DNA of 64,000 bases from Erysipelothrix sp. HDW6C (GCF_011299615.1 NZ_CP049861.1:1550001-1614000); one strand, 5' to 3'; positions 40,907-51,456 are shown, counted from the first letter of the stretch. Numbers and translations: made by a program. Notes: generated from the letters alone by a model not told the origin.

Positions 40907-42666
40907 TATCTCTCTCCTTCACGCTTATTACTTCGAATCTGTTTGATTGCTTCTTCAAGCAATCGGGATTGTTCATCAATTTCCATTTTACGACGTCCTT
41001 CATCCTTAAGGCTTCCAATTCCAAGTCTTAAGAGTTCGCGTCGTACCAAATCAATGTTTTGTTGTAAGCTCATGCGGTCAAACTCACCCATGATCTCACT
41101 TGAATCAATTTCTAAAGCGAATTGTCTCATTTTATCATGAATATCAAGTGATAAAATATCGGCAATTTGTATTGTTTCTTGAACACGATAGCGATCAAGA
41201 ATGACCATCGCGAAATCTGTCGCAAGATCTGAGACAAGAAATCCCAATTGATCACGATAGATATGCGCCGCTTCTTTTGAACCTAACATTTGCTTTAAGA
41301 TTGCCCGTTCTGGTAATATCACATCAAAGTGATTGCTTGTTTCTATAACAAGTTTGCCAGGGTTTGCTCGAGGAATCTCGGTTGTAACCTTGTTTTGTAG
41401 CTGTTGTGATAAAACGCCAACATCGAAGTTTGTTTTCTCTGCTAATTTTTTGAGGTAGTAACTTTGTGTTAATTCATCTTCTGTACGAAGATAATCAATC
41501 ATAAACTCAACCACCCGTTTGCGCTTATCAAACGATTCTAAACCATAATTTCCGATTGCATAGCTCATCACAAAGTCGAGCCAATTGGTGCGATCTTCAA
41601 TGCCTTTTTTTACGACATCTTCGCCCAATTTCCGTACGGCGTCGTCAGGGTCAAGACCGCTATCATTATACCATATCGACACAGTACATTGTTCTTGACG
41701 CAATTTCTTACCAATATTGAACGTCGCCTCAAGCCCTGCACGGTCACCGTCAAATGCTAACACAATATTGGAACTGCATTGCTTTAATAGACGAATTTGT
41801 TGTGGGGTACACGCAACACCAAGCATTGAGACAACATTATTAATTCCAACTTTAGTAAAGGCAATCGCATCGGTTACACCTTCTGTAACCAAGACATAAC
41901 CCTCTTTTCGGGACGCGTCCTTGGCATTGTGGAAGTTGTAAACTGTATTTCCCTTAACATAGGTCTCTGTTTCTGAAGTATTAATATACTTTACGGAATT
42001 TGAATCACTCAGTGCACGCGCACTGAATCCAATTGGATGCCCATAGGGATCAAAAATTGGAAACATAATACGATTGTAAAAAACATCCCTGAGCCCATCA
42101 TCACTCATCCGCGATAAATCCGCACGAATGAGTTCCTCTTCTGAGAAACCTTTTGCAATTAAAAAGTTTGTGATCTGATTGTTGCCAAATGCAACACCAA
42201 TTCCAAATTTTCGAATAAGTTCTTGGTTGTAGCCACGTTCTTCTAACTTGACCATTGCTTCTTGACCATCTTTTGTAAAAAGTTGGAACTCAGTGAATTT
42301 CTGCGTTTCATCCAAAGCCTCAAGAAGTCGTTTCTTCTCTTCATTAACAGGAGCAGTTGTCGTTGATTCATACTCTGAAAGATCAATATTGACACGCGAT
42401 GCGGTCTTAATCACAGCTTCGATAAAACTAACCTTTTCAAAATTTTCTACAAACGAGAACACATTACCGCCTGCGCCACAGACAAAGCACTTATAAATTT
42501 GTCGGTCTGGGGATACGGACATTGATGGATCATGATCGTTATGGAAAGGGCAAACACCCCAATAATTCTTACCCTTTTTGGTTAACGTCATATAGTTTGA
42601 AATTGTATCAACAATGTCGCTTTTAGCGCGAACATCATTGATTAAAGCCTCTGGCATTCGCCGCAT
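40906..42666 (-). CDS. dnaG: DNA primase
   Basis: DnaG makes RNA primers at the replication fork. The N-terminal zinc-binding domain (CPFHNDHDP then CFVCGAGG) is followed by the TOPRIM core ([12 protein letters not shown], then [12 protein letters not shown]) and a C-terminal helicase-interacting domain. The length is 586 residues. The ATG at 42666 has GGTGA about 5 bases upstream; an alternative ATG lies 3 codons later. It begins 4 bases after glyS, and its stop overlaps the sigA start. Confidence 0.97.
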   Translation of the reverse strand: MRRMPEALINDVRAKSDIVDTISNYMTLTKKGKNYWGVCPFHNDHDPSMSVSPDRQIYKCFVCGAGGNVFSFVENFEKVSFIEAVIKTASRVNIDLSEYESTTTAPVNEEKKRLLEALDETQKFTEFQLFTKDGQEAMVKLEERGYNQELIRKFGIGVAFGNNQITNFLIAKGFSEEELIRADLSRMSDDGLRDVFYNRIMFPIFDPYGHPIGFSARALSDSNSVKYINTSETETYVKGNTVYNFHNAKDASRKEGYVLVTEGVTDAIAFTKVGINNVVSMLGVACTPQQIRLLKQCSSNIVLAFDGDRAGLEATFNIGKKLRQEQCTVSIWYNDSGLDPDDAVRKLGEDVVKKGIEDRTNWLDFVMSYAIGNYGLESFDKRKRVVEFMIDYLRTEDELTQSYYLKKLAEKTNFDVGVLSQQLQNKVTTEIPRANPGKLVIETSNHFDVILPERAILKQMLGSKEAAHIYRDQLGFLVSDLATDFAMVILDRYRVQETIQIADILSLDIHDKMRQFALEIDSSEIMGEFDRMSLQQNIDLVRRELLRLGIGSLKDEGRRKMEIDEQSRLLEEAIKQIRSNKREGER

Positions 42667-42670
42667 GCTA

Positions 42671-44047
42671 TCACCCGTATATTTCTTTATGCATCAGTGC
42701 TTTCGCTTCATCAATACTTACACGTTTTTGTTCCATTGAATCACGGAAACGTATTGTAACTTGGTTGTCTTCAAGGCTGTCAAAATCAACAGTGATACAG
42801 AATGGTGTTCCAATCGCATCTTGTCGACGGTATCGTTTTCCAATACCTTGTGTTTCATCGAATTCACATACGAAATCGTTGATGAATTCATGCATGACTT
42901 CCGTTGCTTTTTCCGATAATTTCTTTGAAAGTGGCAAAATTGCAACTTGAACTGGAGCAACTTTTGGTGAGAAACGCATAACAATTCGTTTATCGTCATC
43001 ACCAAGAGCTTCTTCATCATATGCTTCACACATCAATGCAAGCATCAAACGCTCAACACCCAATGAAGGTTCAACAGTATAAGGGATATATTTTTCGTTT
43101 GTTTCGGGATCATGGTATTCCATACTTACTTTGGAGTGTTCTTGATGTTGTTTGAGGTCAAAATCAGTTCTATCTGCGATTCCCCATAACTCATCAAATC
43201 CCCATGGATAACGATATTCAATATCTGATGTTGCCACGGAATAATGTGATAGTTCTTCAGCATCATGCTCACGCATACGCAAGTTTTCTTTATCAAGACC
43301 CAATCCATACAACCAGTTCATTGCAAAGTCTTGCCAGTAAGCATACCATTTCATATCTTCACCGGGTTTGACAAAAAATTCCAACTCCATTTGTTCAAAC
43401 TCTCGTGTTCTAAAAATGAATTGACCGGGTGTGATTTCATTTCGGAATGACTTTCCAATTTGCGCAATACCAAATGGCAGCTTTTTACGCGATGAACGTT
43501 GCACATTACGATAGTTTACAAACATACCTTGAGCCGTTTCTGGGCGCATGTAAATTGTGCTTGCAGTATCTTCGTTAACACCTTGGAACGTTTTAAACAT
43601 TAAGTTAAACTGACGGATTGAAGTGAAGTCATGACCACCACATTTTGGACATGGAATCTTGTGTTCTTCAATATACGCTTCCATTTCTTTATTTGTCATA
43701 ACACCTGCATTAATTTCAACATCACTGAACTCTTCAATAAGCTTATCAGCACGATGGCGTGTATTGCACAAACGGCAATCCATGAGGGGATCGTTAAAGG
43801 TATCCAAGTGTCCACTTGCCTTCCAAACTTGAGGATTCATCAGAATTGCCGATTGAATTCCAACGTTGTATGGATTTCGAGAGACAAACGACTGCCACCA
43901 AAGACGTTTTACATTCTCTTTAAGTTCAATCCCTAGAGGACCAAAATCCCATGTATTTGCAAGACCGCCGTAGATCTCGCTCCCTTGAAAAACAAAACCC
44001 GAGGTTCTAACATGGTTTACTACTGTTTCAAAATCAAATTTTTTCAT
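42671..44047 (-). CDS. glyS: glycyl-tRNA synthetase, single-chain dimeric type
   Basis: This is the alpha2-type class II enzyme of 458 residues, not the two-subunit GlyQ/GlyS form of Bacillus and E. coli. It has the start [20 protein letters not shown], the motif 2 arm around [25 protein letters not shown], motif 3 near [14 protein letters not shown], and the C-terminal anticodon domain ([12 protein letters not shown]). [12 protein letters not shown] / CPKCGGHDF pair may bind zinc. It takes the place in the recO-dnaG interval that glyQ-glyS holds in other Firmicutes. AAAGGTGAT precedes the ATG; no T-box is present. Confidence 0.96.
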   Translation of the reverse strand: MKKFDFETVVNHVRTSGFVFQGSEIYGGLANTWDFGPLGIELKENVKRLWWQSFVSRNPYNVGIQSAILMNPQVWKASGHLDTFNDPLMDCRLCNTRHRADKLIEEFSDVEINAGVMTNKEMEAYIEEHKIPCPKCGGHDFTSIRQFNLMFKTFQGVNEDTASTIYMRPETAQGMFVNYRNVQRSSRKKLPFGIAQIGKSFRNEITPGQFIFRTREFEQMELEFFVKPGEDMKWYAYWQDFAMNWLYGLGLDKENLRMREHDAEELSHYSVATSDIEYRYPWGFDELWGIADRTDFDLKQHQEHSKVSMEYHDPETNEKYIPYTVEPSLGVERLMLALMCEAYDEEALGDDDKRIVMRFSPKVAPVQVAILPLSKKLSEKATEVMHEFINDFVCEFDETQGIGKRYRRQDAIGTPFCITVDFDSLEDNQVTIRFRDSMEQKRVSIDEAKALMHKEIYG

Positions 44048-44068
44048 AATATCACCTTTCAAATTTCC

Positions 44069-44767
44069 TTACATACCACTGATTAACTTCCAACTATTAA
44101 AACGATAATCACCGTGGTACTCAAGGTACTTAACCAATCTCTCGAGTACCGGAGTGAGTTCTATCGTTTCAAGAAATGCATCAATTTCCGCTCCGATGAA
44201 CAAGCCTTTCATCGCCAACAAGAGTTCTTTCGAATCCTTGACATAAGCCGGACTGTGCATCGTACAGAGATAACCACCTCTCTCGATAGAAAACGTATTA
44301 ATATGCTGAGAGCCACAGACTACACATCCTGAGATATCAGGAGTAAAGCCTTGGTGTTTAATAATTCCAACAATAAATTCAATCATTGCTTTCATTAAGT
44401 TATTACTAGAGAACAACAACGCGATGTGATCATAAAAATAGAAATGAGCACTTGGGTCGTATGTACGAACTGTAATTTCACTGGCTAACGACATCATCAT
44501 TAACCACTCCAAGTCCGTACGTTGATGTAAATATCCTTCAATCAATTCGCCATTCAGAATGCGATTCAAACGATTCTCTTGAAAATTGAATCGGTAACGA
44601 ACCTGTGAAAACTCCAAACCCAAACTTCCTTGCTTACTTTTCGGTTTATAGTAGCCGGGTAATACAAAGCGTATGAGCCCATATTCTTTTCCAAGAAAAT
44701 GAACCATACAATCGTGTTCTCGGTAAGGTGTCGTGGATATCACGAAGCCTTCATCACTGTTATTCAT
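44069..44767 (-). CDS. recO: DNA repair protein RecO
   Basis: RecO works with RecR in loading RecA during recombinational repair. The 232-residue protein has an N-terminal OB fold (GFVISTTPYREHDCMVHFL) and a C-terminal zinc-finger-like pair (GCVVCGSQH and later YLCTMHSP), as in other RecO. The start could be ATG 44767 or, upstream within era, ATG 44782; neither has a strong ribosome site, so coupling to era is likely. Confidence 0.92.
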   Translation of the reverse strand: MNNSDEGFVISTTPYREHDCMVHFLGKEYGLIRFVLPGYYKPKSKQGSLGLEFSQVRYRFNFQENRLNRILNGELIEGYLHQRTDLEWLMMMSLASEITVRTYDPSAHFYFYDHIALLFSSNNLMKAMIEFIVGIIKHQGFTPDISGCVVCGSQHINTFSIERGGYLCTMHSPAYVKDSKELLLAMKGLFIGAEIDAFLETIELTPVLERLVKYLEYHGDYRFNSWKLISGM

Positions 44768-45653
44768 ACTCTGTTTCAACATAACCCAATTGATTTAGCA
44801 TTCGACTGCGGTTACGCCAGTTTTTCTCAACCCGAACAAATGTTTCCAAATAAACACTTTCGCCTATGATTGTTTCTAATTCTTCGCGGGCACGAAGCCC
44901 AATTTCACGAATCATTTTCCCTTGTTTTCCAATGATAATCCCCTTTTGTGAATCACGATCCACAAGGATAACAGCATTAATGAGCGTCGAGTTTTTCTTT
45001 TTAACGATTCGCTCAATTGTCACCGCAATAGAATGCGGAATTTCTTCCTCTGTCAATTGCAAGATTTTCTCACGAATAATTTCTGCATAAATAAACTGTT
45101 CGGGATAGGCACTGACTTGGTCTTTAGGATAGTACATCACGCCATCTTCCATATAGTTCAATGTTACTTCCAAAAGTTTGTCAATATTGTCATCCTGCAA
45201 TGCAGATATTGGAATGATTTCTGTAAATTCGAAATCAATGTATGACGCAATCTTCTCAAGCAAGGCTTGCTGATTCATTTGATCAACCTTGTTGATGATT
45301 AGAAATACTGGTATTTTCAGTTTGCGGAGTCGATCGGTTACGAATTGATCCCCTTTTCCAAAAGGTTCTGTCCCATCGATAATATAATAAACGACATCCA
45401 CACCTTTGAAGTGAGCATATGAGGTACTATTCATTCGCGAACCAAGCTCATGCTTTGGTTTATGAATCCCTGGCGTGTCAATAAACACCAATTGATATTC
45501 CTCTTCTGTGAGTACACCGATGATGGCATCACGCGTTGTTTGTGCTTTATCCGACACAATGGCAATTTTTTGACGAACAAGTCGATTGATAAGTGTTGAT
45601 TTCCCAGCATTTGGGCGTCCAACAATTGAAATAAATCCTGATTTAAAATCCAC
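44760..45653 (-). CDS. era: GTPase Era
   Basis: Era is an essential GTPase that binds 16S rRNA during 30S maturation. The P-loop GRPNAGKSTL, switch DTPG and NKVD motifs are in the N-terminal domain; the C-terminal KH domain has the GKQGKMIREIG loop. It is 297 residues. Its ATG overlaps the cdd stop at base 45653, and recO starts inside its end. Confidence 0.97.
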   Translation of the reverse strand: MDFKSGFISIVGRPNAGKSTLINRLVRQKIAIVSDKAQTTRDAIIGVLTEEEYQLVFIDTPGIHKPKHELGSRMNSTSYAHFKGVDVVYYIIDGTEPFGKGDQFVTDRLRKLKIPVFLIINKVDQMNQQALLEKIASYIDFEFTEIIPISALQDDNIDKLLEVTLNYMEDGVMYYPKDQVSAYPEQFIYAEIIREKILQLTEEEIPHSIAVTIERIVKKKNSTLINAVILVDRDSQKGIIIGKQGKMIREIGLRAREELETIIGESVYLETFVRVEKNWRNRSRMLNQLGYVETEYE

Positions 45654-46048
45654 TACTTTAAGTCCTTCTTTCCAAACATCAATGGTAATAATGCTTTCAT
45701 GTTTGTTGTCATGTTTTCAGTTCCGTTTGATAAATATATTGGGGTATCTTCATGTAACAACTCTGAGAGCACTTGGCGACAGATTCCACATGGTCCTGCC
45801 AACAACTCGCCATCCGTTACAATCGCAATCCCAACGATATCGTCCACACGGTATCCATGTGAGTAAGCAGCAAATATTGCGGAACGTTCGCCACAGTTTG
45901 TTGCTCCATACGATGCATTCTCAATGTTTGCACCAATAAAATCATGACCATCTTTTGTACGTAGGCATGCACCAACGTGATAATTTGAATACGGTGCATA
46001 CGCATTATTCATAGCCTCAAATGCTTTTGTTACTAGTTCATCTTTCAT
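45653..46048 (-). CDS. cdd: cytidine deaminase
   Basis: Cdd deaminates cytidine and deoxycytidine to uridine forms. The zinc site is made by the first Cys in TNCGERSA and by GPCGICRQV, with the catalytic Glu in CGE; the substrate segment NIENASYG is also present. At 131 residues it is the homotetrameric type. It works upstream of pyrimidine phosphorylase (pdp), which is also in this window. It overlaps dgkA by 4 bases. Confidence 0.95.
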   Translation of the reverse strand: MKDELVTKAFEAMNNAYAPYSNYHVGACLRTKDGHDFIGANIENASYGATNCGERSAIFAAYSHGYRVDDIVGIAIVTDGELLAGPCGICRQVLSELLHEDTPIYLSNGTENMTTNMKALLPLMFGKKDLK

Positions 46049-46413
46049 AAGATTCTCCCTGCTAAAATTATAAGTGCGACAACAATCGCATAAATTGCTG
46101 CCAGTAAGACTGCCGCAGCGGCAATGTCTTTGATTTCTTTAACATGCAAATCGTACTTCTGAATTAACAAATCACAGACATCCTCGATTGCTGAATTCAA
46201 GAATTCAGTGATAAGAACAACAAATATTGCACTGACGATAAATAACCATTCTACTGCATTCAAGCTCAAGAAACTAAATACAACTACCGTAATAACTGCA
46301 AGAATAACTTGAACCAAGATACTGCGATCATAGAGCAATCCCGCCTTGATGCCTACAAACGCTGAATGGAATTTCTTAACGGTGCGCTTAGCTGTCTTTT
46401 CGAGCGATGCCAT
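46045..46413 (-). CDS. dgkA: diacylglycerol/undecaprenol kinase
   Basis: A 122-residue DgkA-family membrane kinase with three helices. The conserved core is ITEFLNSAIEDVCDL, with the catalytic Glu, preceded by a basic N-terminus. In Gram-positive bacteria this family phosphorylates undecaprenol for wall synthesis (established knowledge). I chose ATG 46413 because AGAAGGA lies 8 bases upstream; the longer frame starts inside ybeY. ybeY-dgkA-cdd-era is the standard Firmicutes order. Confidence 0.92.
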   Translation of the reverse strand: MASLEKTAKRTVKKFHSAFVGIKAGLLYDRSILVQVILAVITVVVFSFLSLNAVEWLFIVSAIFVVLITEFLNSAIEDVCDLLIQKYDLHVKEIKDIAAAAVLLAAIYAIVVALIILAGRIL

Positions 46414-46831
46414 CAAGGATATCCTTCTGTAGTCCAAACATTACTGTTTCTTCTTCTGGAGTATGGTGATCATACCCAAGAAGATGGAGATATCCATGAG
46501 CGACCAGAAAACAAAATTCACGTTTTAAGGAATGACCATAGTCTTCAGCTTGGCGGCGGATTGCATCAACACTGATAATAATATCACCCATCATAAATGT
46601 TTCCTCTTCATAACTGCCGTCTTCAAAGCTTAATACATCAGTTGGACGATCGATATTGCGAAAATCTTTATTCATTTGATGAATTTCCGTGTCATTTACC
46701 AGGACAACATTCACCGTAACATTTTCGTCTGTATCGGTCATTTCCAATGTTTTCGCTAAAATAGGCGATAAATAGCGCTTGTATGAGCGCCATGAGTCTT
46801 CTGAACTATTATTTAAATAGTTGATTTGCAT
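46388..46831 (-). CDS. ybeY: endoribonuclease YbeY
   Basis: YbeY is a zinc-dependent endoribonuclease needed for 16S rRNA processing and ribosome quality control. The metal site HGYLHLLGYDH has the three histidines of the family, and RPTDVLSFED is the second conserved block. The length is about 147 residues. The ATG at 46831 lies after AGGATGTGATAA. It is the first gene of the long operon through sigA, with its own promoter 20-25 bases upstream. Confidence 0.95.
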   Translation of the reverse strand: MQINYLNNSSEDSWRSYKRYLSPILAKTLEMTDTDENVTVNVVLVNDTEIHQMNKDFRNIDRPTDVLSFEDGSYEEETFMMGDIIISVDAIRRQAEDYGHSLKREFCFLVAHGYLHLLGYDHHTPEEETVMFGLQKDILDGIARKDS

Positions 46832-46850
46832 AATTATCACATCCTACCCT

Positions 46851-46859
46851 ATTATACCA
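46851..46859 (-). promoter_or_regulatory. extended -10 promoter of the ybeY-sigA operon
   Basis: TGGTATAAT on the minus strand is an extended -10 element; a weak TGTAAA lies 18 bases upstream. It follows the phoU terminator, so it restarts transcription of the ribosome and replication genes. Confidence 0.65.
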
Positions 46860-46918
46860 TAGCCACAGCGACTTTTTACATCTAAAAACACGAACAATTG
46901 ACCACTTGCACGGACAAT

Positions 46919-46942
46919 AAAAAAAGAGAAGTTTCCTTCTCT
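46919..46942 (-). terminator. terminator after phoU
   Basis: AGAGAAG pairs with CTTCTCT across a GAAA tetraloop and is followed by Ts on the minus strand. Confidence 0.9.
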
Positions 46943-47574
46943 TAGCCAAAATCAACATGTTGCCCTTTGGCAATATAAATTACTTGTTCACAAATGTTCT
47001 TTGCATGATCCCCCGCACGTTCAATATTGCGTAAGATTGCTGTAATCTCAATTGGAAACTTTCCTTGTTTTTCGGCATCATCAACAAACTTGTGCATGAC
47101 TTTTTTGAACGCTTGATCCAGATTGTCATCAAGTTCAGCAGCTTCGTATGCTTTTTTAATATCTTGTGTTTTCAAGACATTGAGCACTTCATCGAAGTTA
47201 CCCAAGAAGATGTTTCCTAACTCTGTAATTTCATCATTCAAGAAGTCTTTTTCAATGTGATTCTTGACAACGAATCGACCAATGTTCTTTGCATAGTCTC
47301 CAATGCGCTCTAAATCTGTCGCAATCTTAATGCCACCAACCAACAAACGTAAGTCTTTGGCAACCGGCTGCATAAGTGAAAGCGTTTGGATTGCAAGGTC
47401 ATTGATGCTTTCATCCATATCATTGATGTATTCATCTTTTTCAATGATTTGGAGTGCTTTCTCTTTATCATCTTCTTTAAGCGCCTCAATCGCCAGCGCC
47501 ATTGAACGACGCACACGAGCTGCCATGTCAAAGAGCTCACTCTCAAATTCGATCATTCTGTCTTCAATTCTCAT
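46942..47574 (-). CDS. phoU: phosphate signalling protein PhoU
   Basis: PhoU links the Pst transporter to the PhoR kinase and damps phosphate signalling. The 210-residue all-helical protein contains two copies of the PhoU motif, seen in DLERIGDYAKNIGRF and NIERAGDHAKNICEQ, which hold metal-binding E/D-x-x-x-D residues. AGGAGAAA precedes the ATG. It closes the pst operon, 8 bases after pstB. Confidence 0.96.
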   Translation of the reverse strand: MRIEDRMIEFESELFDMAARVRRSMALAIEALKEDDKEKALQIIEKDEYINDMDESINDLAIQTLSLMQPVAKDLRLLVGGIKIATDLERIGDYAKNIGRFVVKNHIEKDFLNDEITELGNIFLGNFDEVLNVLKTQDIKKAYEAAELDDNLDQAFKKVMHKFVDDAEKQGKFPIEITAILRNIERAGDHAKNICEQVIYIAKGQHVDFG

Positions 47575-47582
47575 AGTTTCTC

Positions 47583-48335
47583 CTATCCGAATCTTCCGGT
47601 AATGTAGTCTTCTGTTCGCTGATCCTTCGGTGTATGGAACAGAACCTTTGTCTCATCATATTCCACAATCTCTCCAAGCAAGAAGAATGCAGTCATATCA
47701 CTGATACGTGCCGCTTGTTGCATCGAGTGCGTTACAATAACTATAGTATAATCTTTTTTTAGTGCAACAATCAATTCTTCAATCTTCGCCGTCGCAATCG
47801 GATCAAGCGCCGATGTCGGCTCATCCATAAGAATAACCTCCGGCTTTAACGCAATTGCACGTGCGATACACAAACGTTGTTGTTGACCACCTGACAAACG
47901 AAGTGCTGATTGGTGTAAGCGGTCTTTGACTTCCTCATACAATGCTGCTTGTTCCAGTGCTTCTCTAACAACTTGATCAAGAATTTTGCGGTCTTTAACG
48001 CCTTGCACGCGGAGTCCATAGGCAACATTGTCATAAATACTCATTGGAAAAGGATTGGGTTGTTGGAATACCATTCCTACCTTGGTTCGCAAATCAACAA
48101 CATCTGCCTTGGGATCAAATATATTTTGTCCATTGAACGATACATTCCCAGTGATTCGACAATTGGGTATCAAGTCATTCATGCGATTAAAGGTTCGTAA
48201 GAACGTAGACTTCCCACATCCAGATGGACCAATAAATGCTGTAACTTTTTGCTTTTTAATGTTGATGGATAAATCCTTTAAGGCTTGATTATCGCCATAG
48301 AACAAATCCAAATTACTGACTTCAAAACTATTCAT
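47583..48335 (-). CDS. pstB: phosphate ABC transporter ATP-binding protein PstB
   Basis: The ATPase of the high-affinity phosphate importer, 250 residues. Walker [11 protein letters not shown]-loop [19 protein letters not shown] (a PstB hallmark), signature [14 protein letters not shown] and Walker [14 protein letters not shown] are all visible. The start lies 1 base after the pstA stop. Confidence 0.97.
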   Translation of the reverse strand: MNSFEVSNLDLFYGDNQALKDLSINIKKQKVTAFIGPSGCGKSTFLRTFNRMNDLIPNCRITGNVSFNGQNIFDPKADVVDLRTKVGMVFQQPNPFPMSIYDNVAYGLRVQGVKDRKILDQVVREALEQAALYEEVKDRLHQSALRLSGGQQQRLCIARAIALKPEVILMDEPTSALDPIATAKIEELIVALKKDYTIVIVTHSMQQAARISDMTAFFLLGEIVEYDETKVLFHTPKDQRTEDYITGRFG

Positions 48336-48336
48336 A

Positions 48337-49560
48337 CTAGATACCTAACTTTCTATCAAGACGTTTACTAAAGAGTTTCACTGATACATTAAGGATTAAT
48401 ACTAAGATTAAAATGATAATTGAAATGGCACTGGCAAGTTCGAAGTTTGGTTGTTCATGACTCATTACCGTCCATATATGAACCGCTAATGTGGTACCAC
48501 CTTGTGTGATACGCGGTGCATCATTAATAAATGTCCCCATTGTATAGATAAGTGCTGCAGATTCACCAATAATACGACTGACAGCCAAGAGAATGGCGGA
48601 AAGGATTCCCGGCAGTGCAGACGGTAATATAACCTTAAATATCGTTTGTGTTTGACTTGCTCCTAAAGATAATGATGCCGATCGATAATCTCTTGGAACA
48701 ACTAACAACGACTCTTGAACCGAACGAATAATGACCGGAAGCAAAACAACTGCCATTGTCAATCCACCCAAAAGAATACTGAGTCCATTCACATTAAAGA
48801 ACGCCGTTATTGGATACAACACAACTATCCCCATTAACCCAAAGACGATACTTGGAACCCCCGCTAACATTTCAATGCAGCGTTCGATGAATTGATTGAA
48901 TTTATTCGGACGCGCTATTTCCGTCAAATAGATTGCCGCGAAAATTCCTAATGGTAATGCAAAGAGTAAAGAGATAAATATAAGTTGAATGGTCGCAATG
49001 AGAGAACCCCAGATTCCACCACCCGGTGTTTTGAAATACAAGGATGAGAGATGGCTTGTTGTATCCATTTTCATCACCAACGATTCGGCTTGATCACTAA
49101 ATATTGTTCCCATGCTTACAATTGTTCCAGTCTCATTGACCGCTTCTATTTTTTCAATCTGATCTCCAACATTAATCGTGAACACTTCACCATAACCTTC
49201 ACCTTTTGTAGCATTTGTAGAAGCATTGAAGATTGAATCTTCGGCGATGTAACTGACCCGAATCAGACGTTTCTTTTCATGACTAATTTCATCTGAGAAA
49301 CCAATCCCATATTTGCTACTAAAAACGACTGTCTCATCCAAATGTTCTGGACGCGTAAATGAACCAGAATCACCGCCCGCCCATTCAACAAGATAGTTCT
49401 TTGACCAATAATTATTGGTCAGCATTTCAAGACTTAATGACCCTTTCCCACGAATCACAACAAACGCAAAGATTGCAACGAGAATTATCAATGTCATTGA
49501 GGAAGCAAGATAGGTGAATGCATTTGCAATCCCATCTTTGATGCGACGTGCTTTTGTCAT
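48337..49560 (-). CDS. pstA: phosphate ABC transporter permease PstA with long extracytoplasmic insert
   Basis: One of the two membrane subunits of the phosphate importer. The permease core is typical ([15 protein letters not shown], then the EAA-like loop [16 protein letters not shown], then [15 protein letters not shown]). At 407 residues it is about 100-120 longer than usual. The extra part is a hydrophilic region of about residues 42-165 between the first and second membrane helices, which should lie outside the membrane. Its start overlaps pstC by 4 bases. Confidence 0.95.
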   Translation of the reverse strand: MTKARRIKDGIANAFTYLASSMTLIILVAIFAFVVIRGKGSLSLEMLTNNYWSKNYLVEWAGGDSGSFTRPEHLDETVVFSSKYGIGFSDEISHEKKRLIRVSYIAEDSIFNASTNATKGEGYGEVFTINVGDQIEKIEAVNETGTIVSMGTIFSDQAESLVMKMDTTSHLSSLYFKTPGGGIWGSLIATIQLIFISLLFALPLGIFAAIYLTEIARPNKFNQFIERCIEMLAGVPSIVFGLMGIVVLYPITAFFNVNGLSILLGGLTMAVVLLPVIIRSVQESLLVVPRDYRSASLSLGASQTQTIFKVILPSALPGILSAILLAVSRIIGESAALIYTMGTFINDAPRITQGGTTLAVHIWTVMSHEQPNFELASAISIIILILVLILNVSVKLFSKRLDRKLGI

Positions 49561-50489
49561 TGTCCTTCTGCCCCCACTTTCTTCTTAATGCGATGAATTA
49601 CAAGATTGGAAATCAGAATTGTAATCATTAAAACAATCCCAACACTAAAGCGAATATCATAATCTACGCCCGTCGTCTCTTTCAGACCTGAAAGCATGGT
49701 TGATGTTAAGGTACGCGTGATGTCAAATGGGTTCCAAGTTGGCCCCATTGGTTTATTACCTGCAACCATCGACACCGCAGTAGCTTCACCAAATGCACGA
49801 GCAAGTCCTAAGATAAGCCCGGCAAAAATCCCTGATTTCGCGGATGTTAAGACAACTTTGAAGTTTGTTTGTGTTTTCGAAGCGCCCAAAGCAAGCGACC
49901 CCAACTCAAGTTCAGGTTTTACTGCTTTGATTGCAACAATTGAAAGTGATGTCATTGTTGGAATAACCATGATTGCAAGAAGAATTACTACCGCCAACAT
50001 CGAACGACCACCAAATGTTGAATAACCAAACAGTTGCGCTACATTATCAACCCATCCAACGATAATTCCTGATGCAAAAACCCCATAAACAACCGACGGA
50101 ATTGCCGCAAGCAATTCAATGACTGTTATGAAGATTTTGTCCAACGGTTTCGGCGCAATTTTAACAATAAATAATGCCGTCAAAACTGAGATTGGAAATG
50201 CAATCAACATTGCAAGGAATGCCGTTACGATTGTATTAATAACAATAAAGAGCACCCCGTAGATTTTCTGATCGCTACGCCACAGAAAGCCTGTCATGAA
50301 CTCCCAGAAATTAACCTGGTCGGGTCCATAACTTGGTAAGAAAACCGAAATTCCTTTTTGGAAAATAAAGATAAAAATAAAGATAATCATGGAAGCTGCC
50401 ACGATTCCGGCAAGTTTAAACAACGAACGGAAAATAACATCAATTATTTTCTTTCGTTTTTGATATGATTGTGACCACTGAGTATTCAT
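49557..50489 (-). CDS. pstC: phosphate ABC transporter permease PstC
   Basis: The second membrane subunit of the phosphate importer. The 310-residue protein has about six helices and the signature loop LELGSLALGASKTQTNFKVV, followed by SGIFAGLILGLARAFGEATAV with the conserved GEA motif. It follows the attenuator-like hairpin after pstS by about 25 bases and overlaps pstA. Confidence 0.96.
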   Translation of the reverse strand: MNTQWSQSYQKRKKIIDVIFRSLFKLAGIVAASMIIFIFIFIFQKGISVFLPSYGPDQVNFWEFMTGFLWRSDQKIYGVLFIVINTIVTAFLAMLIAFPISVLTALFIVKIAPKPLDKIFITVIELLAAIPSVVYGVFASGIIVGWVDNVAQLFGYSTFGGRSMLAVVILLAIMVIPTMTSLSIVAIKAVKPELELGSLALGASKTQTNFKVVLTSAKSGIFAGLILGLARAFGEATAVSMVAGNKPMGPTWNPFDITRTLTSTMLSGLKETTGVDYDIRFSVGIVLMITILISNLVIHRIKKKVGAEGQ

Positions 50490-50514
50490 ACTAAAATCCC
50501 TTCTATTCGATACG

Positions 50515-50538
50515 CAAAAAGCTTAGCGGATGCTAAGC
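50515..50538 (-). terminator. hairpin between pstS and pstC, probable attenuator
   Basis: GCTTAGC pairs with GCTAAGC across ATCC, followed by TTTTTG. Placed directly after the pstS stop, it would let some transcripts end there and give more PstS than permease. Confidence 0.75.
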
Positions 50539-51456
50539 CTATTTAACGTCTCCCCATGTTTTCGCTTTACCACTGAAGATTTCCACGAGTTGAGCAGCTG
50601 TTAAGCTTGTAACGCTTGTATTTGATTCAGGAACAACAACGACGACCGCATCTTTTGCGTATACACCGGATTGTAAACCTGCATCGACTGTTTCTTCTGA
50701 TTTGAATGAGCGTGATGCAAAGCCAATATCAATTGCATTAGCACCATCTTTCTCACCGCCAAGAACACGTTTGAATCCATCTCCTGATCCCGTGTGATTT
50801 GGTTCGTATTTGAAGTTTCCAGCCATCGGAATGAATGATTCAATTGCAGCTGTCAATGTCTTTTCAACAGATGTTGATCCACCCGTTTTAAGAACGATTG
50901 CACTGTTATCTTGTTCTACAATAGGATGGTTAACTTTGAGTTCTGCCCATGGTTTCCCTTGTTCAACATCAACAATACCACCTGCTGCGAGGACAATTTG
51001 ACGACCCTCTGTTGAGTTTACGAGATAATCCAAGAATGCAACCACAAGCGCTTCTTTGTCTTCTGAACCAAAGTCACCTGCAGCACGTGTTACATAAGAG
51101 AATGGACGGGCAAGTTTGTATGTCCCATCATTAACAGTTGCAACGGATGGCACAACACCTTCGTATGAAACAGGTGTGAGCTTGTTAGCAGCAAAGTCAG
51201 TAGTTAGTGATACATAGCCAATCCCCGCCGGGCTTGCACTCACTTGATTTGCCATATCACCATTTGATGATGTTTCAGCACTGTTACTCGTTAGTGCTTC
51301 TAACTTGATGATGCTTTCAAACGCTTCACGTGTTCCTGAAGAACCATCACGCGTATATACTTTAATTTCATTGTCTGTTGGTTTTGTTTCCCCACCACCT
51401 GCGGAACATCCAACAAGAACTAATAATGCGACAAGACCGCTTAATAACCTTTTCAT
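50539..51456 (-). CDS. pstS: phosphate-binding lipoprotein PstS
   Basis: The solute-binding protein that captures phosphate outside the cell. A signal peptide ending in the lipobox LVGC (acylated Cys17) is followed by two lobes with the phosphate-contact segments TRDGSSGTREAFE and TGSGDGFKRVLG, and by IDIGFASRSFKSEE. The lobes read like two PstS half-domains, giving 305 residues. GGAGG precedes the ATG. Expression is controlled by the Pho-box array upstream. Confidence 0.95.
   Translation of the reverse strand: MKRLLSGLVALLVLVGCSAGGGETKPTDNEIKVYTRDGSSGTREAFESIIKLEALTSNSAETSSNGDMANQVSASPAGIGYVSLTTDFAANKLTPVSYEGVVPSVATVNDGTYKLARPFSYVTRAAGDFGSEDKEALVVAFLDYLVNSTEGRQIVLAAGGIVDVEQGKPWAELKVNHPIVEQDNSAIVLKTGGSTSVEKTLTAAIESFIPMAGNFKYEPNHTGSGDGFKRVLGGEKDGANAIDIGFASRSFKSEETVDAGLQSGVYAKDAVVVVVPESNTSVTSLTAAQLVEIFSGKAKTWGDVK

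Noticed and set aside
42671-44047. Glycyl-tRNA synthetase as two fused subunits
   Set aside because: The sequence matches the single-chain dimeric class throughout and has no domains of the two-subunit enzyme.
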